DNA of 64,000 bases, from contig NZ_FULE01000031.1 in assembly GCF_900163965.1 (NCBI RefSeq), forward strand, positions 278,076-342,075, given 5' to 3'. Position 1 is the first letter of the stretch, and each line of letters opens with the position of its first letter. The translations under genes were made by a program, and so were the position numbers. Shown here in pieces: positions 1-11,176 of the stretch. The notes beneath the pieces are model-generated. The model saw only the letters and a program-made list of their open reading frames with translations. It made no database searches and was not told where the DNA came from. This stretch comes from Vibrio ruber DSM 16370. Lineage in GTDB: Bacteria > Pseudomonadota > Gammaproteobacteria > Enterobacterales > Vibrionaceae.

Positions 1-533
1 GTGTTGCTCAAGTTAAAACACTTGAGTCTGATGGTTACACTGCAATCCAAGTAACTTCTGGTGCGAAAAAAGCCAACCGTGTATCTAAGCCAGAAGCTGG
101 TCACTTCGCGAAAGCGGGTGTTGACGCTGGCCGCGGTCTTTGGGAATTCCGTTTAGAAAACGGAGAAGAGTTTTCAGTCGGTTCTGAATTGACTGTTGAA
201 CTTTTCAATGAAGTAAAAAAAGTAGACGTTACTGGTACATCTAAGGGTAAAGGTTTCCAAGGTGCTGTGAAGCGCTGGAACTTCCGCACTCAAGATATGA
301 CTCACGGTAACTCATTGTCGCATCGTGCTCCTGGTTCTATCGGTCAATGTCAGACTCCAGGTCGTGTATTCAAGGGCAAGAAAATGGCAGGTCACATGGG
401 TGCTGAGCGTGTAACGACTCAAAACCTAGAGATCGTACGTGTCGACGCTGAGCGCAACCTGCTTCTGATTAAAGGTGCAGTCCCTGGTGCTATCGGTGGT
501 GACGTGATCGTTAAACCAGCTGTTAAAGCATAA
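1..533 (+). CDS. rplC: 50S ribosomal protein L3 (5' truncated)
   Basis: Large-subunit protein L3, an early assembly protein near the peptidyl transferase centre. The reading frame is open from base 3, and 176 residues are visible. About 33 N-terminal residues seen in E. coli L3 (209 aa) lie outside the window, so the start codon is not present. The visible protein aligns by eye with E. coli L3 throughout, including the [18 protein letters not shown] and HGNSLSHR segments and the C-terminal IVKPAVKA. It is followed 16 bases later by rplD, the usual order in the S10 operon. The methylated Gln region (GSIGQ) is present. Confidence 0.97.
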   Translation, partial: VAQVKTLESDGYTAIQVTSGAKKANRVSKPEAGHFAKAGVDAGRGLWEFRLENGEEFSVGSELTVELFNEVKKVDVTGTSKGKGFQGAVKRWNFRTQDMTHGNSLSHRAPGSIGQCQTPGRVFKGKKMAGHMGAERVTTQNLEIVRVDAERNLLLIKGAVPGAIGGDVIVKPAVKA

Positions 534-549
534 CGTCTAGGAGTAAGTA

Positions 550-1152
550 ATGGAATTGATGGTTAAAGGTGCTGACGCACTAACTGTTTCCGAAACTACT
601 TTCGGACGTGAGTTCAACGAAGCTCTTGTACATCAGGTGGTTGTTGCTTATGCAGCAGGTGCTCGTCAAGGTACTCGTGCTCAAAAAACACGTTCAGAAG
701 TTTCTGGCGGCGGCGCTAAACCATGGCGTCAAAAAGGTACTGGCCGTGCTCGTGCCGGTACAATCCGTAGCCCAATCTGGCGTACAGGTGGTGTTACTTT
801 TGCTGCGAAACCACAAGATCACAGCCAAAAAGTAAACAAGAAAATGTACCGTGGCGCTATGAAGAGCATTCTTTCTGAGCTGGTACGTCAAGAGCGTTTG
901 ATCGTTGTTGATGATTTCTCAGTTGAAGCTCCAAAAACTAAAGAACTGGTAGCTAAGCTTAAAGAACTTGAGCTTAACGATGTACTTATCGTTACTGGTG
1001 AAGTAGACGAGAATCTGTTCTTAGCTGCTCGTAACCTTTATAAAGTTGACGTACGTGACGCTTCAGGAATTGACCCTGTTAGCTTGATCGCGTTTGACAA
1101 GGTTCTTATGACTGCTTCTGCAGTTAAGCAAGTTGAGGAGATGCTGGCATGA
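550..1152 (+). CDS. rplD: 50S ribosomal protein L4
   Basis: L4 lines part of the nascent peptide exit tunnel. In gammaproteobacteria it is also the autogenous repressor of the S10 operon, acting on the leader upstream of this window. The protein is 200 residues (E. coli 201). It contains the tunnel loop with [16 protein letters not shown] at about residues 57-72 and the conserved [14 protein letters not shown] segment. An SD (aggag) precedes the ATG. Its stop codon overlaps the rplW start by four bases (ATGA), indicating translational coupling. Confidence 0.98.
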   Translation: MELMVKGADALTVSETTFGREFNEALVHQVVVAYAAGARQGTRAQKTRSEVSGGGAKPWRQKGTGRARAGTIRSPIWRTGGVTFAAKPQDHSQKVNKKMYRGAMKSILSELVRQERLIVVDDFSVEAPKTKELVAKLKELELNDVLIVTGEVDENLFLAARNLYKVDVRDASGIDPVSLIAFDKVLMTASAVKQVEEMLA

Positions 1153-1451
1153 TTAGCGAAGAGCGTCTACTAAAAGTTCTGCGTGCTCCGCACATCTCTG
1201 AAAAAGCAACTATGGTTGCTGAGAAAGCAAACACTGTTGTTTTCAAAGTAGCGAAAGATGCAACAAAAAAAGAGATTAAAGCAGCCGTAGAAAAGCTATT
1301 TGAAGTTGAAGTTGAATCTGTAAATACCCTGATTACTAAGGGTAAGACTAAACGTCAAGGTATGCGCCAAGGCCGTCGTAGTGATGTGAAAAAAGCGTAT
1401 GTAACTTTGAAAGAAGGTCAGGATCTTGACTTCGTTGGCGGCGCGGAATAA
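1149..1451 (+). CDS. rplW: 50S ribosomal protein L23
   Basis: L23 sits at the tunnel exit, where trigger factor and SRP dock. It has 100 residues, the same as E. coli. The PHISEKA motif carries Glu18, the residue that contacts trigger factor in E. coli. The C-terminus ([10 protein letters not shown]) matches the family end. The start overlaps the rplD stop by four bases. Confidence 0.98.
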   Translation: MISEERLLKVLRAPHISEKATMVAEKANTVVFKVAKDATKKEIKAAVEKLFEVEVESVNTLITKGKTKRQGMRQGRRSDVKKAYVTLKEGQDLDFVGGAE

Positions 1452-1467
1452 CAGGAGTAGTTGAAAA

Positions 1468-2292
1468 ATGGCTATTGTTAAATGTAAGCCGACTTCGGCT
1501 GGTCGCCGTCACGTCGTTAAAATTGTGAACAATGACCTGCATAAAGGTAAGCCTTATGCGCCGCTTTTAGAAAAAAATTCTAAAAACGGTGGTCGTAACA
1601 ACAACGGTCGTATCACAGTACGTCACATCGGTGGTGGGCATAAGCAACACTATCGTTTGATCGATTTTAAACGTACTAAAGATGGCATTCCGGCAAAAGT
1701 TGAGCGTCTGGAATATGATCCAAACCGTAGTGCAAACATCGCTTTGGTTCTTTATGCAGACGGTGAACGTCGTTACATCATTGCACCGAAAGGTCTGCAA
1801 GCTGGTGATGTAATCCAGTCTGGCGTTGACGCACCGATTAAAGCAGGTAATACACTGCCGATGCGCAATATCCCAGTGGGTTCAACAGTTCACTGTGTTG
1901 AATTGAAACCTGGCAAAGGTGCACAACTTGCACGTTCTGCTGGTGCTTATGCACAAATCGTTGCTCGTGACGGTGCATACGCAACAATTCGTCTGCGTTC
2001 TGGTGAGATGCGTCGAGTTCCTTCTGAAGGTCGTGCAACGATTGGTGAAGTTGGTAACTCTGAGCACATGCTTCGTGAACTTGGTAAAGCAGGTGCTACA
2101 CGTTGGCGTGGTGTTCGTCCTACTGTTCGCGGTGTTGTGATGAACCCAGTTGACCACCCACACGGTGGTGGTGAAGGTCGCACATCCGGTGGTCGTCACC
2201 CTGTATCTCCTTGGGGTATGCCTACTAAGGGCTTCAAAACCCGTAAAAACAAACGCACCGACAAGTACATTGTACGTCGTCGTAATAAGTAA
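1468..2292 (+). CDS. rplB: 50S ribosomal protein L2
   Basis: L2 is a core 23S rRNA-binding protein needed for subunit joining and peptidyl transferase activity. It has 274 residues (E. coli 273). The near-invariant [13 protein letters not shown] block is present near residue 225, followed by the basic C-terminal tail [13 protein letters not shown]. An SD-like aggag precedes the ATG. Part of the S10 operon. Confidence 0.98.
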   Translation: MAIVKCKPTSAGRRHVVKIVNNDLHKGKPYAPLLEKNSKNGGRNNNGRITVRHIGGGHKQHYRLIDFKRTKDGIPAKVERLEYDPNRSANIALVLYADGERRYIIAPKGLQAGDVIQSGVDAPIKAGNTLPMRNIPVGSTVHCVELKPGKGAQLARSAGAYAQIVARDGAYATIRLRSGEMRRVPSEGRATIGEVGNSEHMLRELGKAGATRWRGVRPTVRGVVMNPVDHPHGGGEGRTSGGRHPVSPWGMPTKGFKTRKNKRTDKYIVRRRNK

Positions 2293-2309
2293 TCTATTTA
2301 AGAGGATAA

Positions 2310-2591
<282 letters not shown>

Positions 2592-2601
2592 GGAGTAGAT
2601 G

Positions 2602-2934
2602 ATGGAAGCTGTTGCTAAACATAACTTTGCTCGTATTTCTCCACAGAAAGCTCGCTTAGTTGCAGATTTGATCCGTGGTAAGTCTGTCGATCAGGCTCTA
2701 GAAATTCTGACTTTCAGCAACAAAAAAGCTGCTGACTTAGTTAAGAAAGTTCTTGAGTCAGCTATCGCAAACGCGGAGCATAACGAAGGTGCAGATATCG
2801 ACGATCTAAGCGTCGCAAAAATCTTCGTAGATGAGGGCCCTGTCATGAAGCGTATTATGCCTCGTGCCAAAGGCCGTGCGGACCGTATCTTGAAGCGTTC
2901 AAGCCACATTACTGTGGTTGTCGCAGATCGCTAA
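2602..2934 (+). CDS. rplV: 50S ribosomal protein L22
   Basis: L22 contacts all 23S domains, and its hairpin lines the exit tunnel. Two ATG codons stand in tandem (2599 and 2602). The second gives the standard 110-residue protein ([11 protein letters not shown]) and better spacing from the aaggag SD, so I chose it. The tunnel hairpin [14 protein letters not shown] is present near residues 83-96, the site of macrolide-resistance changes in other bacteria. No insertion or deletion is seen there. Confidence 0.97.
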   Translation: MEAVAKHNFARISPQKARLVADLIRGKSVDQALEILTFSNKKAADLVKKVLESAIANAEHNEGADIDDLSVAKIFVDEGPVMKRIMPRAKGRADRILKRSSHITVVVADR

Positions 2935-2953
2935 GAGACTAGGAGAGTAAGCA

Positions 2954-4079
<1,126 letters not shown>

Positions 4080-4080
<1 letters not shown>

Positions 4081-4271
4081 TGAAAGCACAAGATCTACGC
4101 GAAAAAAGCGTTGAAGAGCTGAATGCTGAGCTATTGAATTTGCTACGTGAACAGTTCAACTTGCGTATGCAAGCTGCAACTGGTCAACTACAGCAGACTC
4201 ATACTCTGAAAGCTGTACGCCGTGATATCGCACGTGTGAAAACTGTTTTGACTGAGAAGGCAGGCGCATAA
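4080..4271 (+). CDS. rpmC: 50S ribosomal protein L29
   Basis: L29 is a small two-helix protein at the tunnel exit beside L23. I place the start at the ATG that overlaps the rplP TGA by one base. This gives the usual 63 residues ([15 protein letters not shown]); an in-frame GTG one codon upstream is less likely. The [17 protein letters not shown] motif is conserved. The stop overlaps the rpsQ start by one base. Confidence 0.97.
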
Positions 4272-4525
4272 TGAGCGACAAAATTCGTACTCAACTCGGT
4301 CGTGTTGTTAGCGACAAGATGGATAAGTCTATCGTTGTTGCTATCGAGCGTTTCGTAAAACATCCAATTTACGGTAAGTTCGTTAAACGCACGACTAAAA
4401 TTCACGCACATGACGAAAACAACGAGTGTGGCCAAGGCGATACCGTTGAAATTTGTGAGTGTCGTCCATTGTCTAAGACGAAGTCTTGGACTTTGGTGAA
4501 AGTGGTAGAAAAAGCAAAAATTTAA
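4271..4525 (+). CDS. rpsQ: 30S ribosomal protein S17
   Basis: S17 is a primary 16S rRNA-binding protein with an OB fold. It has 84 residues and matches E. coli S17, with [14 protein letters not shown] near the N-terminus and the [10 protein letters not shown] segment. It is the last gene of the S10 operon here. A strong terminator follows 20 bases after the stop. Confidence 0.98.
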   Translation: MSDKIRTQLGRVVSDKMDKSIVVAIERFVKHPIYGKFVKRTTKIHAHDENNECGQGDTVEICECRPLSKTKSWTLVKVVEKAKI

Positions 4526-4544
4526 TTTCTGCTTTTCAATCAAG

Positions 4545-4581
4545 AAACGGCTCCAATTATTTTTGGAGCCGTTTGTTTTTT
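4545..4581 (+). terminator. Rho-independent terminator of the S10 operon
   Basis: A perfect 12-bp stem (aaacggctccaa at 4545-4556 and ttggagccgttt at 4563-4574) with a 6-base loop is followed by a run of six T at 4576-4581. It lies directly after rpsQ and separates the S10 and spc operons. Confidence 0.93.
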
Positions 4582-4604
4582 GACTACCCAATCTGAAAAA
4601 AGGG

Positions 4605-4613
4605 TGTTACAAT
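4605..4613 (+). promoter_or_regulatory. Extended -10 promoter candidate for the spc operon
   Basis: TGTTACAAT gives an extended -10 (TGn followed by TACAAT). No well-spaced -35 hexamer is present; a TTGACT lies 22 bases upstream, which is too far. The element sits between the S10 terminator and rplN, where a separate spc promoter is expected. The leader would be about 60 bases. Confidence 0.55.
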
Positions 4614-4680
4614 TCGCCTCCCTTTTTAAAGGCAGCCCGACCCGAGAGGGTCTAGTTTTAATATTTAGCGGAGCACTAAC

Positions 4681-5052
4681 ATGATCCAAATGCAAAGTAT
4701 GCTGGACGCAGCTGATAACTCAGGCGCTCGCAGCGTAATGTGTATTAAGGTTCTGGGTGGCTCTCACCGTCGTTACGCACATATCGGCGACATCATCAAA
4801 GTTACCGTCAAAGAAGCAATTCCACGCGGTAAAGTAAAAAAAGGTGATGTCCTGAAGGCGGTGGTAGTTCGCACCCGTAAAGGCGTACGTCGTCCAGACG
4901 GTTCTGTCATTCGCTTCGACCGTAACGCTTGCGTATTGTTAAACAACAATACTGAGCAACCAGTCGGTACACGTATCTTTGGTCCAGTGACTCGTGAGCT
5001 TCGTAACGCGAAGTTTATGAAGATTGTTTCACTGGCTCCAGAAGTATTGTAA
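4681..5052 (+). CDS. rplN: 50S ribosomal protein L14
   Basis: L14 is at the subunit interface and contacts 16S helix 14 in bridge B8. It also binds RsfS during silencing. It has 123 residues, as in E. coli, beginning [17 protein letters not shown]. The signature [16 protein letters not shown] is present. It is the first gene of the spc operon, preceded by gcggagc as a weak SD. Confidence 0.98.
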   Translation: MIQMQSMLDAADNSGARSVMCIKVLGGSHRRYAHIGDIIKVTVKEAIPRGKVKKGDVLKAVVVRTRKGVRRPDGSVIRFDRNACVLLNNNTEQPVGTRIFGPVTRELRNAKFMKIVSLAPEVL

Positions 5053-5064
5053 GGGAGCACAGAT

Positions 5065-5382
5065 ATGGCAGCTAAAATCCGTCGTAACGACGAAATCGTT
5101 GTTCTTGCCGGTAAAGATAAAGGCAAGAAAGGTAAAGTAACTAAGGTTCTTGGAACTGGTAAAGTTATTGTTGAAGGTATCAACCTTGTGAAAAAACACC
5201 AGAAGCCTGTACCGGCTATGGGTGTACAGGGTGGCATCGTTGAACAAGAAGCAGCAATTGATGCTTCTAACGTTGCAATCTTCAATGCAGCTACTGGTAA
5301 AGCGGACCGTATCGGTTTCCGTTTTGAAGACGGCAAAAAAGTCCGTTTCTTCAAATCTAACGGTGAAACCATTTCTAACTAA
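5065..5382 (+). CDS. rplX: 50S ribosomal protein L24
   Basis: L24 is one of two initiators of 50S assembly. It has 105 residues (E. coli 104). The N-terminal KOW motif reads [17 protein letters not shown], at about residues 9-25. It is 12 bases from rplN, with a clear SD (aaggga). The next gene rplE begins 23 bases later, and the spacer may carry the S8 repressor site. Confidence 0.98.
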   Translation: MAAKIRRNDEIVVLAGKDKGKKGKVTKVLGTGKVIVEGINLVKKHQKPVPAMGVQGGIVEQEAAIDASNVAIFNAATGKADRIGFRFEDGKKVRFFKSNGETISN

Positions 5383-5387
5383 TAGAC

Positions 5388-5432
5388 GTAATTTGGAGTT
5401 CTACTATGGCGAAACTGCATGATTACTACAAG
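5388..5432 (+). promoter_or_regulatory. Candidate S8 translational repressor site at the rplE start
   Basis: In E. coli, S8 represses the spc operon by binding an mRNA helix that overlaps the rplE (L5) start and mimics its 16S site. The start region here (ctactATGgcgaaactgcat) closely resembles the E. coli one as I recall it, and agttc/aaact can pair around the ATG. Placement is by analogy, not by folding. Confidence 0.4.
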
Positions 5433-5945
5433 TCGTCTGTAGTCGCTGAACTGACCAAACAGTTCGGTTACACAAGCGTCATGCAAGTCCCTAGGATTGA
5501 GAAAATCACCCTAAACATGGGCGTTGGTGAAGCTATCAACGATAAGAAACTGCTTGAGAATGCAGCAGCTGACATGGCGGCCATTTCTGGTCAAAAGCCA
5601 TTAGTCACAAAAGCTCGCAAATCTGTTGCAGGTTTCAAAATCCGTGAAGGCTACCCAATTGGTTGTAAAGTAACCTTGCGTGGCGAACGTATGTGGGATT
5701 TTTTGGAGCGTTTGATTTCTATCGCTCTACCACGTGTACGTGACTTCCGTGGTGTTAGCGCGAAATCTTTTGATGGTCGCGGTAACTACAGCATGGGCGT
5801 TCGCGAGCAAATCATCTTCCCGGAAATCGACTACGATAAAGTCGATCGTGTGCGTGGTCTTGATGTAACAATCACGACTAGTGCGTCCACTGATGAGGAA
5901 GGCCGTGCTCTGCTGGCTGCCTTTAACTTCCCATTCCGCAAGTAA
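5406..5945 (+). CDS. rplE: 50S ribosomal protein L5
   Basis: L5 binds 5S rRNA and contacts S13 at bridge B1b. It has 179 residues, as in E. coli, beginning MAKLHDYYK. It carries the conserved [18 protein letters not shown] block and the [19 protein letters not shown] segment. A good SD (ttggag) precedes the start. Translation is likely subject to S8 repression. Confidence 0.98.
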   Translation: MAKLHDYYKSSVVAELTKQFGYTSVMQVPRIEKITLNMGVGEAINDKKLLENAAADMAAISGQKPLVTKARKSVAGFKIREGYPIGCKVTLRGERMWDFLERLISIALPRVRDFRGVSAKSFDGRGNYSMGVREQIIFPEIDYDKVDRVRGLDVTITTSASTDEEGRALLAAFNFPFRK

Positions 5946-5962
5946 GGTGAAGGGTTACTGTT

Positions 5963-6268
5963 ATGGCTAAACAATCAATGAAAGCACGTGAAGTAAAACG
6001 TGCAAAGCTTGTCGCACAGTATGCTGAAAAGCGTGCAGCGCTAAAAGCTACCATCAGCGACGTAAACGTATCTGAAGAAGAACGTTGGGATGCTGTTCTG
6101 AAACTTCAAACACTTCCTCGTGATTCAAGTGCATCACGTCAGCGTAACCGTTGTAACCAAACTGGTCGTCCACACGGTTACCTACGTAAGTTCGGTTTAA
6201 GCCGTATCAAAGTTCGTGAAGCTTGCATGAAAGGCGAGATTCCTGGACTTCGTAAGGCTAGCTGGTAA
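5963..6268 (+). CDS. rpsN: 30S ribosomal protein S14, zinc-free form
   Basis: S14 acts in late assembly of the 30S head. It has 101 residues. This is the long form without paired CxxC motifs, so it does not need zinc. The C-terminal [21 protein letters not shown] signature is intact apart from the missing zinc cysteines. It follows rplE by 17 bases. Confidence 0.98.
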   Translation: MAKQSMKAREVKRAKLVAQYAEKRAALKATISDVNVSEEERWDAVLKLQTLPRDSSASRQRNRCNQTGRPHGYLRKFGLSRIKVREACMKGEIPGLRKASW

Positions 6269-6297
6269 TTGCCACTTAATCATTTGGAGTAAAGTTT

Positions 6298-6690
6298 ATG
6301 AGCATGCAAGATCCGATTTCGGATATGCTGACCCGTATTCGTAACGGTCAGGCAGCACACAAAGTTGCTGTAAAAATGCCTTCTTCAAAGCTGAAAGTTG
6401 CAATTGCTGCACTTCTAAAAGCTGAAGGTTATATCGAAGATTTCGCCGTTGAAGGCGATGTAAAACCTGAACTGGAAGTTACGCTGAAGTATTTTCAAGC
6501 GAAACCAGTTATCGAGCAAATCAAACGTGTTTCACGTCCTGGCTTACGCGTCTATAAAAGAAAAGACGAGTTGCCATCTGTGATGGGCGGTTTGGGTGTT
6601 GCTGTCGTATCCACTTCCAAGGGTCTGATGTCAGACCGTGCTGCCCGTAAAGCAGGTCTTGGTGGTGAAATCATTTGCTACGTAGCTTAA
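6298..6690 (+). CDS. rpsH: 30S ribosomal protein S8
   Basis: S8 binds central-domain 16S rRNA helix 21. In enterobacteria it also represses the spc operon. It has 130 residues including Met, beginning [18 protein letters not shown]. The C-terminal [20 protein letters not shown] motif is conserved. The SD ttggag is well placed before the ATG. Confidence 0.98.
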   Translation: MSMQDPISDMLTRIRNGQAAHKVAVKMPSSKLKVAIAALLKAEGYIEDFAVEGDVKPELEVTLKYFQAKPVIEQIKRVSRPGLRVYKRKDELPSVMGGLGVAVVSTSKGLMSDRAARKAGLGGEIICYVA

Positions 6691-6705
6691 TTATAGGAGT
6701 AGGAT

Positions 6706-7239
6706 ATGTCTCGTGTTGCTAAAGCACCTGTCGCTATTCCAGCTGGCGTAGAGGTGAAATTAAACGGCCAAGAGATCACTGTAAAAGGTGCAAAGGGTGA
6801 ACTGACTAGCGTACTAAATGACGCAGTTGTGATTGCTCAAGAAGAAAATAACCTGACTTTCGGACCTCGTGACGGTGTTGCGAATGCTTGGGCACAGGCA
6901 GGTACTGCACGTGCACTAGTGAACAACATGGTTGTCGGTGTGACGGATGGCTTTACGAAGAAGCTTACATTAAAAGGTGTTGGTTACCGTGCCTCAATGA
7001 AAGGCAATGCTGTAGCATTGACACTAGGCTTCTCTCACCCTGTTGAACATGAATTACCAACAGGTATTAAAGCGGAATGTCCAAGCCAAACTGAAATTGT
7101 CATCACCGGTTGTGATAAACAACTTGTGGGTCAAGTGGCTGCTGATATTCGTGCTTATCGTGAGCCTGAACCATACAAAGGTAAAGGTGTTCGTTACGCA
7201 GATGAGAATGTGCGTACTAAAGAAGCTAAGAAGAAGTAA
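6706..7239 (+). CDS. rplF: 50S ribosomal protein L6
   Basis: L6 lies near the factor-binding region and the sarcin-ricin loop. It has 177 residues, as in E. coli. It contains two repeated L6 folds and the C-terminal motif [14 protein letters not shown]. It is preceded by taggag and followed 9 bases later by rplR. Confidence 0.98.
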   Translation: MSRVAKAPVAIPAGVEVKLNGQEITVKGAKGELTSVLNDAVVIAQEENNLTFGPRDGVANAWAQAGTARALVNNMVVGVTDGFTKKLTLKGVGYRASMKGNAVALTLGFSHPVEHELPTGIKAECPSQTEIVITGCDKQLVGQVAADIRAYREPEPYKGKGVRYADENVRTKEAKKK

Positions 7240-7248
7240 GGTAACACT

Positions 7249-7602
7249 ATGGATAAGAAAGCATCTCGCATCCGTCGTGCCACACGTGCACGTCGTAAGA
7301 TTGCAGAACTGGGTGCCACTCGCCTAGTTGTACACCGTACTCCTCGTCACGTGTACGCTCAGGTTATCGCATCTAATGGCTCTGAGGTTATCGCTGCAGC
7401 TTCTACTGTAGAAAAAGCGATCCGTGAGCAACTGAAATTCACTGGAAACATCGAAGCAGCACAAGCGGTAGGTAAAGCTATTGCTGAACGCGCTCTGGAA
7501 AAAGGCGTGTCAGAAGTTGCTTTTGATCGTTCCGGTTTCCAATACCACGGTCGAGTAGCGGCGCTAGCAGAATCTGCTCGTGAAGCTGGTCTGAAATTCT
7601 AA
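7249..7602 (+). CDS. rplR: 50S ribosomal protein L18
   Basis: L18 binds 5S rRNA together with L5 and L25. It has 117 residues, matching E. coli L18 in length and in the [15 protein letters not shown] and [12 protein letters not shown] segments. The N-terminus is arginine-rich, as usual. Part of the spc operon. Confidence 0.98.
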   Translation: MDKKASRIRRATRARRKIAELGATRLVVHRTPRHVYAQVIASNGSEVIAAASTVEKAIREQLKFTGNIEAAQAVGKAIAERALEKGVSEVAFDRSGFQYHGRVAALAESAREAGLKF

Positions 7603-7616
7603 GGTAGGGTTGGAAG

Positions 7617-8117
7617 ATGGCTAAAGAATTACAACAAGCGACTGATTTGCAAGAAAAATTAATCGCTGTTAACCGTGTTTCTAAAACGGTTAAAGGTGGT
7701 CGAATCATGAGCTTTACTGCACTAACAGTTGTTGGTGACGGTAATGGTCGCGTAGGTTTCGGTTACGGCAAAGCTCGTGAAGTACCTGCTGCGATTCAAA
7801 AAGCAATGGAAAAAGCGCGTCGTAACATGATTACAATCGCGTTGAACGAAGGCACCCTTTTCCACCCGGTAAAAGGTCGCCACTCGGGCTCTAAAGTTTA
7901 CATGCAGCAAGCTGCTGAAGGTACGGGTGTTATCGCCGGTGGTGCGATGCGTGCTGTACTTGAAGTTGCAGGTGTACATAACGTTTTGTCAAAAGCGTAT
8001 GGCTCAACAAACCCAATCAACATCGTTCGTGCAACGATTGATGCTCTGGGTAGCATGAAGTCACCAGAAATGGTTGCTGCTAAACGTGGTCTAACTGTTG
8101 AATCAATTTCGGAGTAA
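7617..8117 (+). CDS. rpsE: 30S ribosomal protein S5
   Basis: S5 helps set decoding accuracy and forms part of the mRNA entry channel. It has 166 residues. The double-stranded RNA-binding-like N-terminal domain includes [16 protein letters not shown], the region where spectinomycin-resistance changes occur in other species. No change is evident by eye. The C-terminal domain contains [16 protein letters not shown]. Confidence 0.98.
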   Translation: MAKELQQATDLQEKLIAVNRVSKTVKGGRIMSFTALTVVGDGNGRVGFGYGKAREVPAAIQKAMEKARRNMITIALNEGTLFHPVKGRHSGSKVYMQQAAEGTGVIAGGAMRAVLEVAGVHNVLSKAYGSTNPINIVRATIDALGSMKSPEMVAAKRGLTVESISE

Positions 8118-8122
8118 GAACC

Positions 8123-8299
8123 ATGGCAACTATTAAAGTAACTCAAACTAAAAGCTCAATTGGTCGCCTACCTAAGCATAAAGCTACTTTGCGTGGTCTA
8201 GGCCTTCGTCGTATCAACCACACTGTTGAACTTGAAGATACACCATGTGTACGTGGTATGATCAATAAAGTTCAATACATGGTTAAAGTTGAGGAGTAA
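8123..8299 (+). CDS. rpmD: 50S ribosomal protein L30
   Basis: L30 is a small protein of the large subunit. I read a 58-residue frame from ATG 8123 to TAA 8297-8299. It begins [20 protein letters not shown] and contains [12 protein letters not shown], both typical of L30. It follows rpsE by 5 bases and precedes rplO by 5 bases. This is the normal spc gene order, and the length is within one residue of E. coli. Confidence 0.97.
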   Translation: MATIKVTQTKSSIGRLPKHKATLRGLGLRRINHTVELEDTPCVRGMINKVQYMVKVEE

Positions 8300-8304
8300 T
8301 CAGA

Positions 8305-8739
8305 ATGCGTTTGAATACTCTATCTCCGGCTGCGGGTTCTAAGCCTTCTAAGAAGCGTTTAGGTCGCGGTATCGGTTCTGGCCTGGGTAAAACTGGTGGT
8401 CGTGGCCACAAAGGTCAAAAATCACGCTCTGGCGGTAAAGTTCGTGCAGGTTTTGAAGGTGGACAAATGCCTTTGAAACAACGCTTGCCAAAATTCGGTT
8501 TCACTTCTCGTAAGAGTTTAGTGTCTGCTGAAGTTCGTCTAAGTGAATTAGCGAAAGTAACAAGCGAAGTTGTTGACCTGAACAGCCTGAAAGCAGCAAA
8601 TGTTGTGACTAAAAACATTGAGAATGTGAAAATCGTTCTTTCTGGTGAGATCAACAAAGCTGTTACAGTGAAGGGTTTACGCGTAACTAAAGGCGCTAAA
8701 GCTGCAATCGAAGCTGCAGGCGGAAAAATCGAGGAATAA
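8305..8739 (+). CDS. rplO: 50S ribosomal protein L15
   Basis: L15 is a late-assembly large-subunit protein. It has 144 residues, as in E. coli, beginning [13 protein letters not shown]. It has the glycine-rich [21 protein letters not shown] segment and [15 protein letters not shown]. It lies next to secY, as in most bacteria. Confidence 0.98.
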   Translation: MRLNTLSPAAGSKPSKKRLGRGIGSGLGKTGGRGHKGQKSRSGGKVRAGFEGGQMPLKQRLPKFGFTSRKSLVSAEVRLSELAKVTSEVVDLNSLKAANVVTKNIENVKIVLSGEINKAVTVKGLRVTKGAKAAIEAAGGKIEE

Positions 8740-8757
8740 TCTCGAAACGAGGTACAG

Positions 8758-10095
8758 ATGGCTAAGAAACCAGGACAAGATTTTCGTAGTGCTCAGAGCG
8801 GCTTAAGTGAATTGAAGTCGCGCTTGTTATTCGTATTAGGTGCGCTTCTCGTATTCCGAGCTGGCTCTTTTGTGCCGATTCCTGGTATTGACGCAGCTGT
8901 ACTAGCCGATTTGTTCGAACAGCAAAAAGGGACCATCGTAGAAATGTTTAACATGTTCTCCGGTGGTGCTCTTTCGCGTGCATCTATATTAGCACTGGGT
9001 ATCATGCCGTATATTTCGGCATCGATTGTTGTCCAGCTGCTAACTGTAGTTCATCCCGCGTTAGCTGAACTCAAGAAAGAGGGTGAAGCAGGGCGTCGTA
9101 AGATTAGCCAATATACGCGTTACGGCACGCTTGTACTTGCAACATTCCAAGCTCTTGGGATTGCGACAGGACTACCAAACATGGTCTCTAATCTGGTTGT
9201 TATCGACCAAACCATGTTTACGTTCATCGCAACAGTGAGTCTAGTAACTGGTACCATGTTCTTAATGTGGTTAGGTGAACAGATTACTGAGCGGGGTATT
9301 GGTAATGGGATTTCATTACTGATATTTGCAGGTATTGTTGCTGGTCTGCCAAAGGCAATCGGACAAACGATTGAGCAAGCGCGTCAAGGTGAATTGCATG
9401 TGCTTCTTCTCTTGTTGATTGCTGTGATTTCTTTTGCTGTGATTTATTTTGTTGTCTTTATGGAGCGTGGTCAGCGGCGTATCGTCGTTAACTATGCAAA
9501 ACGCCAGCAAGGCCGCAAAGTTTTCGCAGCACAGAGTACCCATTTGCCATTGAAAATTAATATGGCAGGAGTAATTCCAGCAATCTTTGCATCGAGTATT
9601 ATTTTGTTCCCCGGAACATTAGCGCAATGGTTTGGTAATAGTGGCGGTGAAGGTTCAGCGTTTAGCTGGCTGACAAAAGTGTCTTTGGCACTGAGCCCTG
9701 GTCAACCTTTGTATGTAATACTTTATGCAGTTGCAATTATCTTTTTCTGTTTCTTTTATACTGCGTTGGTATTTAACCCTCGTGAAACAGCAGATAATTT
9801 GAAGAAGTCTGGTGCGTTCGTACCCGGTATCCGCCCAGGTGAGCAGACTGCCAGATATATCGATAAAGTAATGACACGTTTAACCTTAGCTGGTGCGTTA
9901 TACATTACCTTTATCTGTCTGATCCCTCAGTTCATGATGGTCGCTTGGAATGTACGTTTCTATTTTGGCGGCACCTCACTACTGATTGTAGTTGTGGTTA
10001 TTATGGACTTTATGGCACAGGTACAGACTCATATGATGTCAAGTCAATATGATTCTGTGTTGAAAAAAGCAAATCTGAAAGGCTACGGCCGTTAA
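8758..10095 (+). CDS. secY: Protein translocase subunit SecY
   Basis: Channel-forming subunit of the SecYEG translocon in the inner membrane. It has 445 residues (E. coli 443). About ten hydrophobic segments are visible. Conserved features include the first transmembrane segment followed by VPIPGID near residue 40, the GIGNGISL signature after TM4, and the cytoplasmic loop with the family-typical [22 protein letters not shown]. It is near the end of the spc operon, between rplO and rpmJ. Confidence 0.98.
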   Translation: MAKKPGQDFRSAQSGLSELKSRLLFVLGALLVFRAGSFVPIPGIDAAVLADLFEQQKGTIVEMFNMFSGGALSRASILALGIMPYISASIVVQLLTVVHPALAELKKEGEAGRRKISQYTRYGTLVLATFQALGIATGLPNMVSNLVVIDQTMFTFIATVSLVTGTMFLMWLGEQITERGIGNGISLLIFAGIVAGLPKAIGQTIEQARQGELHVLLLLLIAVISFAVIYFVVFMERGQRRIVVNYAKRQQGRKVFAAQSTHLPLKINMAGVIPAIFASSIILFPGTLAQWFGNSGGEGSAFSWLTKVSLALSPGQPLYVILYAVAIIFFCFFYTALVFNPRETADNLKKSGAFVPGIRPGEQTARYIDKVMTRLTLAGALYITFICLIPQFMMVAWNVRFYFGGTSLLIVVVVIMDFMAQVQTHMMSSQYDSVLKKANLKGYGR

Positions 10096-10122
10096 TTCAG
10101 ATTTCTCTCACGGAGTTTAGCA

Positions 10123-10236
10123 ATGAAAGTTCGTGCTTCCGTTAAAAAAATCTGTCGTAACTGTAAAGTTATCAAGCGTAACGGTGTCGTTCGCGTGATT
10201 TGCAGTGAGCCAAAGCACAAGCAACGCCAAGGCTAA
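10123..10236 (+). CDS. rpmJ: 50S ribosomal protein L36, zinc-binding form
   Basis: L36 is the smallest large-subunit protein. I read a 37-residue frame from ATG 10123 to TAA 10234-10236, beginning [15 protein letters not shown]. Cys11, Cys14, Cys27 and His32 form the complete zinc ribbon, so this is the C+ form. An SD (cggag) precedes it. It is the last gene of the spc operon, and the alpha promoter begins 18 bases after its stop. Confidence 0.96.
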
Positions 10237-10253
10237 TTAGCAGAATTTTTTAC

Positions 10254-10282
10254 TTGAAAAAACAAGGTCGGTCGAGTATATT
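10254..10282 (+). promoter_or_regulatory. Sigma-70 promoter of the alpha operon
   Basis: TTGAAA (10254-10259) and TATATT (10277-10282) are separated by exactly 17 bases. The predicted start is near 10289, giving a leader of about 95 bases before rpsM. The position between rpmJ and rpsM matches the known alpha operon arrangement. Confidence 0.8.
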
Positions 10283-10288
10283 CCTCGG

Positions 10289-10400
10289 CCTACCTTTTGC
10301 GTGCAAAAGAAGTAGTATCCCGCAACGTATCCTCTACGGGCTTTGTTGCGGATAATTCTTTGATGAAAGTACTAGGAGTGAATAGTGGCCCGTATAGCAG
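10289..10400 (+). promoter_or_regulatory. Alpha operon leader pseudoknot (S4 repressor site)
   Basis: In E. coli, S4 represses the alpha operon by binding a nested pseudoknot that spans the rpsM start. The same elements are visible here. One stem is CTTTTGC/GCAAAAG (10294-10300, 10303-10309). A second is CCGCAAC/GTTGCGG (10320-10326, 10345-10351). The long-range pairing is ACGGGC (10336-10341) with GCCCGT inside rpsM (10388-10393). The SD aggag (10374-10378) and GTG start (10385) lie within the structure. Confidence 0.8.
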
Positions 10401-10741
10401 GCATTAACATTCCTGATCAAAAACATGCTGTAATTGCATTAACTGCAATCTACGGTATCGGTAAGACTCGTTCACAAGCTATCTTGGCTGAACTAGGTAT
10501 TGCTGAAAGTGTTAAGATCAGTGAACTAACTGAAGAGCAGATCGATCAACTGCGTGATGGTGTAGCTAAATACACTGTAGAAGGTGATCTACGTCGTGAA
10601 GTATCAATGAACATCAAGCGTCTAATGGACCTTGGTTGTTATCGTGGTCTTCGTCATCGTCGCAGTCTACCTCTACGTGGACAGCGTACTAAAACCAACG
10701 CTCGCACCCGTAAGGGTCCGCGTAAGCCGATCAAGAAATAA
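10385..10741 (+). CDS. rpsM: 30S ribosomal protein S13
   Basis: S13 is in the 30S head and contacts P-site tRNA and L5. It has 118 residues, as in E. coli. It begins with GTG and reads [16 protein letters not shown]. It carries the [26 protein letters not shown]-terminal region in the expected place. The GTG start is embedded in the leader pseudoknot, and low initiation from it is part of S4 control in E. coli. Confidence 0.98.
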   Translation: MARIAGINIPDQKHAVIALTAIYGIGKTRSQAILAELGIAESVKISELTEEQIDQLRDGVAKYTVEGDLRREVSMNIKRLMDLGCYRGLRHRRSLPLRGQRTKTNARTRKGPRKPIKK

Positions 10742-10753
10742 TCGGGAAGGTAG

Positions 10754-11149
<396 letters not shown>

Positions 11150-11176
11150 CGTTTCGAGGAAGATTGGAGAAAGATC

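Noticed and set aside
4580..4585. TTGACT as the -35 of the spc promoter
   Set aside because: It is 22 bases from the TACAAT hexamer, which is too far, and it overlaps the T tract of the S10 terminator.
4773..5372. A 199-codon open frame opposite rplN and rplX
   Set aside because: It spans two real genes on the other strand and their intergenic gap, so it is a codon-bias shadow.
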